Below, one piece after another: positions 25,580 to 35,096 of a stretch of DNA of 64,000 bases. The stretch covers positions 1-64,000 of the forward strand of contig CAZOAR010000004.1 in the NCBI GenBank assembly GCA_964577985.1, written 5' to 3'. The notes beneath the pieces were generated by a model. It made no database searches. It worked only from the letters and a program-made list of their open reading frames with translations, and was not told the origin of the DNA. Origin of the DNA: CAZOAR01 sp964577985 (GTDB taxonomy: Bacteria; Gemmatimonadota; CAZMKB01; CAZNLH01). The position numbers were made by a program, and so were the translations under genes. Position 1 is the first letter of the stretch, and every line of letters begins with the position of its first letter.

Positions 25580-25607
25580 ATTATACGAAAATTTAGAAAT
25601 ATGTCAA
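25580..25607 (-). promoter_or_regulatory. Perfect sigma-70 consensus promoter for the BNR-propeller gene
   Basis: Minus-strand TTGACA (25602-25607), 16-base spacer rich in A/T, and TATAAT (25580-25585). Both hexamers match consensus exactly. Predicted transcription start near 25573 gives a leader of about 135 bases that includes hairpins TGATAC...GTATCA and GGGTC...GACCC. Confidence 0.85.
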
Positions 25608-25640
25608 GTGTTCGGGAGCGGAAAAGCGGTATATGGTCAT

Positions 25641-28004
25641 CTATTTTTTCTTCTGTTTCATCTGTTCCACGAATTCAAGAAGCCTCTTTTTCTCACCGGG
25701 GTCCGCAACATGAGGGAGATACTCCTCGAACTCCCGGATCGATTCCTGATAGTGCCCCATCTTGTAATAAGTAACACCGAGATTGGAGTGAACTTCCGCC
25801 ATCCCGGGCTCGAGCGCGAGAGCATCATTGAAATGGTCGATCGCCTCCCGGTATCTCGCATTATCATCACATATCAATCCCAACTGGTTGTGGGCCTCCG
25901 CCGCATTCTCATCCAGGGCGATCACCCTCTCGAACATCCTCTCCGCATCGGCCGGATTCCCGCTCTTGTAATAACAGCTCCCGAGCGCATAGTAGAGACG
26001 GGGAGACAGCGTGTCACCATCGTCGAGCGCACCTTCAAGGGGCCGGAGACTGGCCAGTGCGGCTTCGAAGTCGCCGTCCTTGAGCAGATACTCCCCCAGC
26101 AGCAGACGCGCCCGCGCATTATCCGGCTCCATCTCAAGGATGTGTGACATTACCTCCTCGACCCGACCCAATTCTCCCATCCTGCCCCACAATCCTGCTT
26201 CGAGGAAGAGCGGCCCGGGTTTCTCGGATATCATGGGGTGCACATCTTCCAGCCTCCTCTCGGCCTCGGCCGTATCCCCCATGGCCAGCTCGGCGTCGAC
26301 AACAGCGAGGCCCGCAACAATGTTAGTCGGGTTTATGTCGAGCACCCGGCCGAATGATTCGGCGGCTCCCCGGTAGTCCCCTGACTCCATTCTGGCGAGG
26401 CCGAGATAGTAGTGAGCCGAGACATTCCTGGCGTTCTTCGCAATGGCATTCTCGAGATAGTCGATCGCGCTCTGGAGCGAACCCATTTCCATCCTGGCCA
26501 GTCCTTTTCTCATGGTCGCATCTGACAACGAAGCCTGCCGATATTCCTTGAGCTTCTCCTTGGGATCGGGGAGAGACTGATCGAACATCTCTTCGTAGGA
26601 GGAAGTATACTTTTCCGTCGTCCCGAGATATCCGAGTGCCCTCAGTTTCTCGCGACGTTCATCACTGAGCTGATCTTCAATAGGTGTAGACATCTCTTTT
26701 CCCGACGCATCGGAGTAGATCCTGATACCCGATATCATCTCATTGAAGATCTCTCTCAGGGAATCCGCCACTGAAGGCATCGACCCGATCAGGTTTTCCA
26801 TCTCGCGCGGATCGGACCTGAGATCATACAACTCTTCCAGAGGCGCGGAGATGTACTTCCAGTTCGCGTTGCGAATGCCCCTGAGCCCGCACCATCCATA
26901 AAGGATATAAGGCGATACGCACTCCAGATAGGAAAAACCGCTACCCCCGCCCTCGCCGAAGGGGTAGAGGCTCGTACCCTGAAAATCGTGCTTCCCCCTC
27001 CACTTCACTCCCAGGATGTCCAGAACAGTGGGCAGCAGATCGATGTGCCCGGCATCACCAATATTACGGAGCCCCTCTTCTATAGTGCCCGGCATCGAGA
27101 ATATCAACGGCACATGGACAGTCTGGTCATAGACAAAGTGGCCATGCGTCCTCTCCCCGTGATCGCCGAGCCCCTCTCCGTGATCGGCCGTCACGACGAT
27201 AAGCGTCTTCTCCCTGATGCCCAGATCGTCGAGTCCCCGGATGAGCTTCCCCACCTGCTCATCAGCATATGATATCTCCGCATCGTAGAGTCTGTACCGG
27301 CGTTCCTGTGATCGGGGCGACAGACCGGCAGCGGAATCGGACCACGGCGGAGGCGGATCGAGAGGTATGTGCGGATCGAAGTAGTGGGCAAAGAGGAAGA
27401 ATGGCCCTTCATTCACCATCGAGCCCGCGAGGGCCAGAGCCTTTTCCGTTACTTCTTCCGCCCGCCGCTGGGTATCGTCGTACTGCGTCTTCAACTCCTT
27501 CACATCCGGCTGATAGCAGGTGAACGCTCCGAAGTCGTCGTCATAACGGCCGAATCCCTGCGAGATGCCACTGGTGGAATCGATAACGACCGCACCGACC
27601 ACGGCAGCGGTTGAGTATCCTTCTTCCTCCAGGATTTCCGCCAGAGTCTTCGACGACTCGTCGAGATGAAAACCCTCGTTGTAGTGCACACCGTTCGTGG
27701 GCGGCAGCGTGGAGGTCATTATTGCAGATATTGCCGGGAGCGTGATGGGGACGTGAGAACCAGCGTGTTCGAAGAGAACGCCCGATCGCGCCAACTCGTC
27801 TATGTTTGGAGTACCATTACTGTCGTAGCCATAGCAGCCCAGATGGTCTGCGCGAAGGGTGTCGATGATTATCAGCACGAGGTTCGGCCTGTCAGGACCC
27901 CTCCCCCTGAGGAATAAAAAACCAAACGTTACGATCAGCGCGGCTGCACATGCGAAAAGTAATGCGCGTCGGCATGTATAACCCACGTTCCGGACGTTTC
28001 CCAT
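25641..28004 (-). CDS. Membrane-anchored sulfatase-superfamily hydrolase/transferase with long TPR tail (paralogue 5)
   Basis: 787 residues. An N-terminal membrane segment (ALLFACAAALIVTFGFLFL) precedes the PF00884 domain: metal Asp D48 (IIIDTLRADHLGCYGY), the nucleophile position T88 in VPITLPAIS, HYFDPHIPLDPPPP, and the metal site TADHGEGLGDHGERTHGH. From about residue 470 at least eight TPR-like repeats follow (e.g. SAHYYLGLARMESGDYRGA, EVHSNLGVTYYKMGHYQES). The Thr in place of formylglycine Cys/Ser and the missing Arg argue against a sulfatase and for a phospho-ester enzyme; that is inference. The catalytic part probably faces the periplasm. It follows paralogue 4 by 56 bp and ends the operon. 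Confidence 0.85.
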   Translation of the reverse strand: MGNVRNVGYTCRRALLFACAAALIVTFGFLFLRGRGPDRPNLVLIIIDTLRADHLGCYGYDSNGTPNIDELARSGVLFEHAGSHVPITLPAISAIMTSTLPPTNGVHYNEGFHLDESSKTLAEILEEEGYSTAAVVGAVVIDSTSGISQGFGRYDDDFGAFTCYQPDVKELKTQYDDTQRRAEEVTEKALALAGSMVNEGPFFLFAHYFDPHIPLDPPPPWSDSAAGLSPRSQERRYRLYDAEISYADEQVGKLIRGLDDLGIREKTLIVVTADHGEGLGDHGERTHGHFVYDQTVHVPLIFSMPGTIEEGLRNIGDAGHIDLLPTVLDILGVKWRGKHDFQGTSLYPFGEGGGSGFSYLECVSPYILYGWCGLRGIRNANWKYISAPLEELYDLRSDPREMENLIGSMPSVADSLREIFNEMISGIRIYSDASGKEMSTPIEDQLSDERREKLRALGYLGTTEKYTSSYEEMFDQSLPDPKEKLKEYRQASLSDATMRKGLARMEMGSLQSAIDYLENAIAKNARNVSAHYYLGLARMESGDYRGAAESFGRVLDINPTNIVAGLAVVDAELAMGDTAEAERRLEDVHPMISEKPGPLFLEAGLWGRMGELGRVEEVMSHILEMEPDNARARLLLGEYLLKDGDFEAALASLRPLEGALDDGDTLSPRLYYALGSCYYKSGNPADAERMFERVIALDENAAEAHNQLGLICDDNARYREAIDHFNDALALEPGMAEVHSNLGVTYYKMGHYQESIREFEEYLPHVADPGEKKRLLEFVEQMKQKKK

Positions 28005-28060
28005 CTACTCATCCCTTCTACCGCCATCCCGCGCGGTTCGCCAGCGCGGCAGGCTGCATA

Positions 28061-29785
28061 CTACCTCGACTTCAGATAGTCGAGGGTCTCTCTCAGCTTG
28101 ACCCTCTCCGGCCCGACAGGCGCTCTTTCCAGAGCGAGCTCAAGTTCGTCTCTCGCCTTCTCCTCCTCGCCTTTTCCCATGTATGCGAGTCCGAGGTGAT
28201 ATAATGCCTGCCAGTTTGTCTCTCCCATGTCCCGCATACCTTCGAGCATCGCGATACATTCGTCGAACATCGAGTTCTTCAGATACAGGCCGGATATATT
28301 GATCTTCGCTCGAATGGCGAGCCTGTTATTGTATTCCCCGATCTTCTCCTTCGGGTCTGCCAGCGAGTCCTCGAACATCTGCTCGTAGAGGGTTGTTTGC
28401 TCAACCGGATTACCTATGTAGCCGAGCGCCCTCAGCTTGTTTATCCGATCCGATTCATTCTTCCGACTGTTTTCCATCGACATCTCGCTGCCATATCCGG
28501 CTTCATAGAGATCAATGCCTCCGATGATGGTGTTCATCTCCTTCCTGAGAGAATCCACAACATCCGGCATGGTCTCCGCGAGGTTGACCGCCTCATAAGG
28601 GTCCGCCGCGAGATTGTACAGCTCCTCTCCGGGAGTATCGATGAGTTTCCAGTTCAGGCTTTTCACACCCCTTATGCCGCTGTAACCGAATACGATATAG
28701 GGCATGGCGCACTCGAAATATGAGAATCCGGAGTTCTCCTTATCCGGGAAGGGGTAGAGGCTCCTGCCCTGGAGGCTCTGCCTCTCTTTCCACTCGATAC
28801 CGAGAATATCGAGTATCGTGGGAAGGAGGTCTATATGACGGGACAGCCCGGCATATTTCATCCCCCGCGGCAGTCTTCCCGGCATCGAGAAAATCAACGG
28901 CACATGCAGGGTCTGTTCATATGCGAAATACGCGTGTGTTTTCTCCCCGTGCCCGCCCAATCCTTCCCCGTGATCGGCGGTCAGGACAACGAGCGTATTC
29001 TCCAGCAGTCCGGACTCCTTGAGGCCATCCAGCAGCCTTCCTATCTGTTCGTCGGTGTAGGCTATCTCTCCGTCATAGAGCTCCAGTTGTCTCTCATATG
29101 AATCTTCCGCCACGCTCGGATCCGGCTTCGAGTAAGGCGGAGGGGGATCATACGGCGCGTGCGGATCAAAGTAGTGGACAAAAAGGAAAAAGGGAGAGTC
29201 CCCGGAAAGTGAGTCCACATACCCCAGGGCCGCCTGAGTGACATCCCCCGCCCTGCGCTGCGTGTCACTCTTCACCTGCCGAGGCCCCTTCAGGTAGACC
29301 TCGTAGCCCGTGTACGCCATCTGAAAATCGTCATCGTAACGGTCGAAACCCTGAGAGAGGCCGCTGCTGGAATCGAGCACCGCCGCGCCTACGACTGCCG
29401 ACGTGGAATATCCTTCCTCCTTCAGGATCTCCGCTAGCGTGACAGAAGAATCATCGAGATAAAAACCCTCGTTGCTGTGCACCCCGTGTGTCGGTGGGAG
29501 GGTCGACGTCATGATCGACGAGAAAGATGGCAGGGTTATCGGGACATGCGAGGTGGCATTCTCTGCCAGTATCCCGTCGAGTGCAAGCCTGTCGATATGA
29601 GGTGTCTCGATCGCCGTGTAACCGTAACAACCGAGGTGGTCTGAGCGCAGCGTATCGATCACGATCATGACCAGGTTGGGCCTGGCCTTCGCCCATGGAA
29701 AGAAGCTGCCGCAAGACGACACGACGATCATGCCGGCCAGCGCCACGAGGAAGGCGCGGAGTAATGACCGATGATGATACCCCAC
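28061..29785 (-). CDS. Lipoprotein sulfatase-superfamily hydrolase/transferase, short C-tail (paralogue 4)
   Basis: 574 residues from GTG 29785, with GGAGG inside the end of the preceding gene at 6-nt spacing, a clear case of coupling. Lipobox VSSC with C25 predicts a lipid anchor. Catalytic features: D44 (IVIDTLRSDHLGCYGY), T84 in VPITLPSFS, HYFDPHAPYDPPPP, TADHGEGLGGHGEKTH. After the conserved ALGYIG/DPKEK linker there is only a short helical TPR-like tail (about residues 500-570) ending APVGPERVKLRETLDYLK, nearly the same as the end of paralogue 2. The short tail sets these two apart from the long-TPR paralogues. Confidence 0.85.
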   Translation of the reverse strand: MGYHHRSLLRAFLVALAGMIVVSSCGSFFPWAKARPNLVMIVIDTLRSDHLGCYGYTAIETPHIDRLALDGILAENATSHVPITLPSFSSIMTSTLPPTHGVHSNEGFYLDDSSVTLAEILKEEGYSTSAVVGAAVLDSSSGLSQGFDRYDDDFQMAYTGYEVYLKGPRQVKSDTQRRAGDVTQAALGYVDSLSGDSPFFLFVHYFDPHAPYDPPPPYSKPDPSVAEDSYERQLELYDGEIAYTDEQIGRLLDGLKESGLLENTLVVLTADHGEGLGGHGEKTHAYFAYEQTLHVPLIFSMPGRLPRGMKYAGLSRHIDLLPTILDILGIEWKERQSLQGRSLYPFPDKENSGFSYFECAMPYIVFGYSGIRGVKSLNWKLIDTPGEELYNLAADPYEAVNLAETMPDVVDSLRKEMNTIIGGIDLYEAGYGSEMSMENSRKNESDRINKLRALGYIGNPVEQTTLYEQMFEDSLADPKEKIGEYNNRLAIRAKINISGLYLKNSMFDECIAMLEGMRDMGETNWQALYHLGLAYMGKGEEEKARDELELALERAPVGPERVKLRETLDYLKSR

Positions 29786-29787
29786 GA

Positions 29788-32139
29788 TTATCCTCCGGAA
29801 ATCTCCTTCTTCCTGATCTCCTCGATGAACGCCTTCAGTCGCGTAACCTCGACATCATCTTCCGCATACGGTAGATAACGTTCGAACTCCTCCCGCGATT
29901 CCCTGTAGCGGCCCATCTTATAATACGTAACTCCAAGGTTGGAATGGACGTCGTGAAGCCCGGGATTCAGTCGAAGCGCATGTGTGTACTCCTCAATCGC
30001 CCGCTGATATGCGCCTGTCTCATCATCGCTCAGGCCAAGCTGATTGTATGCGTCCGCTGAGGATGAATCGAGGGACACCACACGCAGGAACATCCCTCTC
30101 GCACTGTCGGGTTCCCCGCGGCTGTATAGACAGCGCCCCAGACCGTAGTAGACACGATAGGCCAGGCTGTCCGCAAGGTCCTGGTTCTCAAGGAGCGATT
30201 CGAGGTGGGGAAAGGCCTCCTCGAAGCGGCCCCCCGAGAGGTACAGCTCCGCGAGAGATATACGAGCCTTGTCGTCTCCAGGGTCTATCTCCACCGCTCG
30301 ATTCATGGTCTCCTGCGCTCGATCCGTCATGCCCAGGCGTTTGAACAACCGGCCTGCAAGCCTCAGTTCCCTCACGGTGTCTATGCCGACGGAAAAAGCC
30401 GATTCCAACCACGTAACGGCGGCGGCAGAGTCGCCCCGGGCCAGATTGAAATCTGCCGAAGCGATATCCGCCCTCACATTATCAGGTTCGATCTCGAGTA
30501 CGCGTCCCATCTTCTCCAGAGCGGCGCCATAATCCCCACGCTTTGCATCTATCAAGCCGAGATAGAAATAGGCGTTCGAGTTCCGCGAGTATTGCGCTAT
30601 CGCCGACCTCAGATACTTCTCAGCCTTATCGAGCGAATCCATAGCCGCGTACGCAATTCCAACGCGCAGGCCAAGGTTCGACAACATCGCCAACCTGTAC
30701 TCATCGTGTTTCTCCTTCGGGTCGGGGAGAGAAGGGGCGAACATATCCTCGTATCCAGCTTCCAGATTCTTCGGTGCGCCGATATATCCGAGGGCCTGAA
30801 GCTTCTTCTCGAATTCCGGACTCGTTTCATCCTCACTCACCGTCGAAAAACCACTGCCGCCGTCTTCGCCAGAATAGATCTCTATATTCGCAAGCATATC
30901 TCCCATAGCACTCCTCAGGGAGTCAGCCATCCGCGGTCTCCGGTCTATCAGGTTTGTCTGTTCGCCAGGATCCTCCGCGAGGTTGTAAAGTTCTTCAGGC
31001 CCGGAGATATACTTCCAGTCCCTGCTCCGAACCCCCCTCTGAGCGCCCCACTTGAAGACAATAAACGTGGTCGCGCTCTCCAGGTATTCGAATACCGGAG
31101 CCCGGTCGTCGTCGAATGGAAAGAGACTTCTCCCCTGAAAATGTTTCCCCCGTCCTTCGATACCGGCTATGTCGAGGATTGTGGGGGCGATATCTATGTG
31201 TCCCGCCAGCCCCTTGTAGACCTCACCCTCGGGGATCGTGCCCGGCATCGAAAATATGATCGGAATATGCATGGTCCCGTTGTATATGTAGTAGCCGTGT
31301 GTCTTCTCGCCATTATCTCCGAGACCATCTCCGTGATCAGCGACAAGAACCACCAGTGTGTTTTCCAGGAGGCCGTCCGTCTCGAGATTCCTGAGGAGTC
31401 TCCCTATCTGCTCATCGGCATAGGCAATCTCGCCGTCATACCGCTGAAGGCGGATCTCCCCACTGTCCTCCTTCAGGCTCGGATCGACCAGCGAATAGGG
31501 AGGAGGAGGGTCGTATGGGGCATGAGGATCAAAGTAGTGGAAGAACAGAAAAAAGGGTTCCTCCTCCGACTCGGATGCCGCGATATCGAGCGCCAGATCG
31601 GTTACCTCAGCGGCCCGTCTCTGAGTGAAGCTGAGTTGATCCTCCAGTATCTTTATCTGAGGCTGGTAGACCGAGAATCTCCCGAAGTTGTCATCGTACC
31701 GTGAGAATCCCTGTGAAACGCCATTGACGGAATCGAGGACTACGGCACCCACAACGGCGGCGGTCGAGTATCCTTCATCCCGAAGTATTTCCGCGAGCGT
31801 CTCAGCGGAGTCATCGAGGCGGAACCCCTCGTTATAATGCACTCCGCTGGTGGGAGGGATTGTCGATGTCATGATCGAAGAGAAGGCTGGAAGCGTCAGT
31901 GGGACGTGAGAGGTCGCGTTCTCCAGGAGAACGCCCTTCCGGGCGAGATTGTCGATATTGGGCGTTCGAATCTTATCATAACCATAACAACTCAAGTGGT
32001 CCGCCCGGAGCGTGTCCACGGCGATCAGGATGATATTGGGCCGTCTTCCATGCCAGTAGCCACTCCAACGGGCAATAAACAGGAGCGAGAGAGACACCAG
32101 CACGACGAGCGAAACAACAAACACCGATTTCCTTTTCAA
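29788..32139 (-). CDS. Membrane-anchored sulfatase-superfamily hydrolase/transferase with long TPR tail (paralogue 3)
   Basis: 783 residues from TTG 32139 (MKRKSVFVVSLVVLVSL), preferred over a GTG at 32157 because GAGGG lies 7 bases upstream. One N-terminal membrane segment anchors it. Motifs in this numbering: D42 (IAVDTLRADHLSCYGY), T82 in VPLTLPAFS, HYFDPHAPYDPPPP, VADHGDGLGDNGEKTHGY (Asp replaces the usual Glu of DHGE). TPR repeats run from about residue 480 to the end, closely matching those of paralogue 5 (DVHSNLGVTYYKMGRYRES in both). It follows the DUF1573 gene by 91 bp and is coupled to paralogue 4. Confidence 0.84.
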   Translation of the reverse strand: MKRKSVFVVSLVVLVSLSLLFIARWSGYWHGRRPNIILIAVDTLRADHLSCYGYDKIRTPNIDNLARKGVLLENATSHVPLTLPAFSSIMTSTIPPTSGVHYNEGFRLDDSAETLAEILRDEGYSTAAVVGAVVLDSVNGVSQGFSRYDDNFGRFSVYQPQIKILEDQLSFTQRRAAEVTDLALDIAASESEEEPFFLFFHYFDPHAPYDPPPPYSLVDPSLKEDSGEIRLQRYDGEIAYADEQIGRLLRNLETDGLLENTLVVLVADHGDGLGDNGEKTHGYYIYNGTMHIPIIFSMPGTIPEGEVYKGLAGHIDIAPTILDIAGIEGRGKHFQGRSLFPFDDDRAPVFEYLESATTFIVFKWGAQRGVRSRDWKYISGPEELYNLAEDPGEQTNLIDRRPRMADSLRSAMGDMLANIEIYSGEDGGSGFSTVSEDETSPEFEKKLQALGYIGAPKNLEAGYEDMFAPSLPDPKEKHDEYRLAMLSNLGLRVGIAYAAMDSLDKAEKYLRSAIAQYSRNSNAYFYLGLIDAKRGDYGAALEKMGRVLEIEPDNVRADIASADFNLARGDSAAAVTWLESAFSVGIDTVRELRLAGRLFKRLGMTDRAQETMNRAVEIDPGDDKARISLAELYLSGGRFEEAFPHLESLLENQDLADSLAYRVYYGLGRCLYSRGEPDSARGMFLRVVSLDSSSADAYNQLGLSDDETGAYQRAIEEYTHALRLNPGLHDVHSNLGVTYYKMGRYRESREEFERYLPYAEDDVEVTRLKAFIEEIRKKEISGG

Positions 32140-32230
32140 TTCATTGCCCTCATACACGCGGATAGTCGGCGCGGAACACGATCATCGGGCATTCCACGTG
32201 GCTGTCATCACCTTGTGAACGTTGCCTTAT

Positions 32231-33280
32231 CTACTCCGACCCTTCGGCCCCCTTGATTCCCTTCACCTCCACCGTCACGACCTTGACAGGATACATCTCA
32301 CTATTCGTGTGAATCTCCACCGTGCTGTTGAATCCAGCTGGTGGGAATCCCGGCAATACCGCCACATTCAGTCGGTATTTCTTTCCATCCTCGACTGTCT
32401 TCAGTTCGCACGCTACAAACTCGCTGTTGCTCTTGATCTCGTTGACTATCAGCGGCTCATCCGTGTAGTTCCTCAGCAGGACGTTGTACGCGAGTTTCCC
32501 CTCGAAATCGTTTCTGACGTTCTTGAAGGTTATTGTATACGGTGCTATCGTGTAGGGCTGGTCAATCCCGACAAAGATGGGTATGCGGACGAGTGGCTCA
32601 TCATTGATACCTGTATAGACATTGACGGCGGCCGGTAGTGTCCTTCTCCTCGTGTGGGAGTCTATCGATACTGCTATTCGCACCGTGTCCGATCCATCCG
32701 ACTCGAGCATCCTGGCCTTGACCAGTTTACCGTTCGACTCCACGTGTTTCACGTTGAGGTCATAGCCCTCCATGGGAGTCAGCTTCACAATCTGCTCCGG
32801 GATCAATTCTCCTGGCTTGTACCCGCCGAGCCTAATCTGGGACGGACTCACGTTCACGGCGACGTTAACCGATCCTTTCATGGTGACTATCGCCTCGGGC
32901 TCACCCGGATCGTTTGTGGCTATGCGAACAGATTTTTCGAGTTCACCCTGCTCAAGTGTAATAGAATTCACACCTACCTCGATCTGCATGCTCTCCCCAG
33001 GCAACAGCGATTTCCTGGTGACATTGGCAGTCGTGCACCCGCAATCGGGGTCAGGCTCACCAATTGTGAGTTCTTCGTCCCCGGCGTTCGTGATCGTGAA
33101 CGAGTGGTGGACCTTCGTGCCACGGAATATCTCCCCGAAATCATAGACGGGTTCCGTTATCTCGATCCTTGGACCCTTCTCCCCGCCTTCCCCGGCTGCG
33201 GCTCCGTCAGGGGCTGCAAGGGTCAAGACCAGCATGGCAACTACCATAGAAACAAACATGAACGTGCGATTCCAGATCAT
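32231..33280 (-). CDS. Exported DUF1573 protein
   Basis: 349 residues with a signal peptide (FMFVSMVVAMLVLTLAAPDGAAA). The DUF1573 signature is complete: PVYDFGEIFRGTKVHHSFTI, NAGDEELTI, then the Cys pair in DCGCT (near residue 80), an ASH/MSP-like Ig fold. Further strands (GELIPEQIVKLTP, NVRNDFEGKLAYNVLLRNYTDEPL) suggest two or three Ig-like domains. Function of the family is unknown; members are periplasmic or surface proteins in Bacteroidetes and relatives. AAGGAG stands 8 bases before the ATG. It is set inside the five-paralogue operon, 16 bp after paralogue 2, so a shared role is likely. Confidence 0.85.
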   Translation of the reverse strand: MIWNRTFMFVSMVVAMLVLTLAAPDGAAAGEGGEKGPRIEITEPVYDFGEIFRGTKVHHSFTITNAGDEELTIGEPDPDCGCTTANVTRKSLLPGESMQIEVGVNSITLEQGELEKSVRIATNDPGEPEAIVTMKGSVNVAVNVSPSQIRLGGYKPGELIPEQIVKLTPMEGYDLNVKHVESNGKLVKARMLESDGSDTVRIAVSIDSHTRRRTLPAAVNVYTGINDEPLVRIPIFVGIDQPYTIAPYTITFKNVRNDFEGKLAYNVLLRNYTDEPLIVNEIKSNSEFVACELKTVEDGKKYRLNVAVLPGFPPAGFNSTVEIHTNSEMYPVKVVTVEVKGIKGAEGSE

Positions 33281-33296
33281 CGGGATGACTCCTTTC

Positions 33297-35096
33297 TCAC
33301 TGTTTTGTCTTGAGATACTTCAACGCTTCCCTGATTTCCACGCGTTCAGGGCCGACCGGCGCAAGATCGAGTGCCGACAGGAACTCTTTCCGCGCGCGAT
33401 TGTTATCCGTTTTTCCCATGCGGGCAAGACCAAGATTGTAGTGTATCATCCATTCTCTGTCGCCCTGGTAGTCGAGACCTTCGAGGAGTTGAATGGCCCT
33501 GTCGTACCGTTCCTGCTCGATGAGCTGCCCCGCAAGTATTATCCTGCCCGTCGCGATCTGCCGGCGACTGTAGGCCGGCATCATCTCCTTCGGGTCGGGA
33601 AGGAGCGAATCGACATCATCTCCTGTGTCAACGACGTCTGTCAGGTATCCGAGACTCTCCAGGAGTCCTTTCCGTTCAGGGTCCATGGAGATCGCCCTGG
33701 ACAGCCCACCCTCCTTACTCGAAAAACGCTCGATGACGCCGCGGAGCCTTTCTCTCATGGCAGAGGCCATCTCCGGCATCTCGTCCACCAGATTCATGAC
33801 TTCACCCGGGTCTTCCTCGACGTTGTACAACTCGGGCTCGGGGGCCTGGATATACTTCCACTCATCCCACTGCACACCCCTCAGGGCGCTCCATCCCATG
33901 AAGATCTTCCCGTAATAGGTCTCAAAATACGCCTCGACGTGCGGGAGTTCTTCTTCTCCCATAATCTGAGCTGACAGACTCATCCCCTGCATCCCGCCGG
34001 GTCGATCGAGTCCCATAATATCTATCATCGTGGGCATCAAGTCAATCGTTCGTACGGTACCATCCACGGTTTTTCCCACCGGAATTATCCCCGGGCACGA
34101 GAAGATGAGCGGGACACGAATTGTGCTGTCGTAGAGGAAATACCCGTGCGTTGCTTCATAGTGCTGCTGGAGCCCTTCACCGTGATCGGCCACAAAGACA
34201 ACAAGCGTGTTCTCATCGAGTCCGAGCGCTTTCATACGTTCGAACATCCTTCCAAGTTGTCTATCCACCTCGGCGATCTCGCTGTCATAGGCCCATACGG
34301 GGGTCTCATCGGGGCTGTATCTCTGAGGGGGAAGCTTCCCCGGTGAGTCATATGGAAGATGCGCGTCGAAGAAATGGATAAAGAGAAAGAAGGGATCTCC
34401 TGAATTATCTCCGAGCCACTCGACAGTCCTGTCCACGACCGCCTTAGCGCGTCGTCTCCCTGCATTCTCGTGATCGTCCCCGGCAACCGTCGACCCATCC
34501 GTGACTTCCTCGAGCGCCCCGAAGTCGTCATCATAATCATCAAAGCCCTGGTTGAGCCCCTGTCTGTGCGCGAGTGCAGCGCTCCCGACAATGGCTTTTG
34601 TCTTGAAACCGGCCTTGCTGAAAACTTCCGCAAGCGTCGTCGCCGAGTCGCTCAACGCGTTTGTCTCGTTCTCGCGGATCCCGTGATAGATCGGGTAGGT
34701 GGACGTGAGGATAGACGTAAACGAGGGAAGCGTCAGCGGAACGGCACTCCTTGCGCCGGTGAACATTACTCCATTGCCGGCGAGCGCGTCGATGGTCCTC
34801 GAATCCCCCCTGCCGTAACCATAGCATCCCAGGTGGTCTTTCCTCAACGTGTCGACCGAGATGATGATCGCATTGCGTGGCCGTTTCTCATTCCCCGCGG
34901 TCGTGCAGGACGACAGGAAGAGGAGAAGGAAGATGACAAGGCAGACAACCATGCGCTGCCGGTCTGCTGGAGGATTCGATGATGTCATATGGCCTGATAC
35001 ACGGTTCCTGATTATACTTGACATGTGAGACAAGGATCTATCTCCAGACCCTCGCACATCCGCCCGCGCGAAGATGGATCGGATCATCCGGATCAT
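33297..35096 (-). CDS. Lipoprotein sulfatase-superfamily hydrolase/transferase, short C-tail (paralogue 2)
   Basis: 599 residues if the ATG at 35096 is used; it overlaps the preceding stop by 4 bp (ATGA), a typical coupled start. The lipoprotein signal, however, lies at residues 49-64 (VVCLVIFLLLFLSSC, C64), so a later ATG at 34988 may be the true start. Catalytic features: D82 (IISVDTLRKDHLGCYGY), T122 in VPLTLPSFT, HFFDAHLPYD, VADHGEGLQQHYEATHGY. The tail is short with one TPR-like unit (MIHYNLGLARMGKTDNN) and ends APVGPERVEIREALKYLK, matching paralogue 4. Confidence 0.83.
   Translation of the reverse strand: MIRMIRSIFARADVRGSGDRSLSHMSSIIRNRVSGHMTSSNPPADRQRMVVCLVIFLLLFLSSCTTAGNEKRPRNAIIISVDTLRKDHLGCYGYGRGDSRTIDALAGNGVMFTGARSAVPLTLPSFTSILTSTYPIYHGIRENETNALSDSATTLAEVFSKAGFKTKAIVGSAALAHRQGLNQGFDDYDDDFGALEEVTDGSTVAGDDHENAGRRRAKAVVDRTVEWLGDNSGDPFFLFIHFFDAHLPYDSPGKLPPQRYSPDETPVWAYDSEIAEVDRQLGRMFERMKALGLDENTLVVFVADHGEGLQQHYEATHGYFLYDSTIRVPLIFSCPGIIPVGKTVDGTVRTIDLMPTMIDIMGLDRPGGMQGMSLSAQIMGEEELPHVEAYFETYYGKIFMGWSALRGVQWDEWKYIQAPEPELYNVEEDPGEVMNLVDEMPEMASAMRERLRGVIERFSSKEGGLSRAISMDPERKGLLESLGYLTDVVDTGDDVDSLLPDPKEMMPAYSRRQIATGRIILAGQLIEQERYDRAIQLLEGLDYQGDREWMIHYNLGLARMGKTDNNRARKEFLSALDLAPVGPERVEIREALKYLKTKQ

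Noticed and set aside
30205..31704. Plus-strand open frame of 499 codons
   Set aside because: Antisense to the catalytic and TPR parts of paralogue 3; composition follows the codon bias of the real gene.
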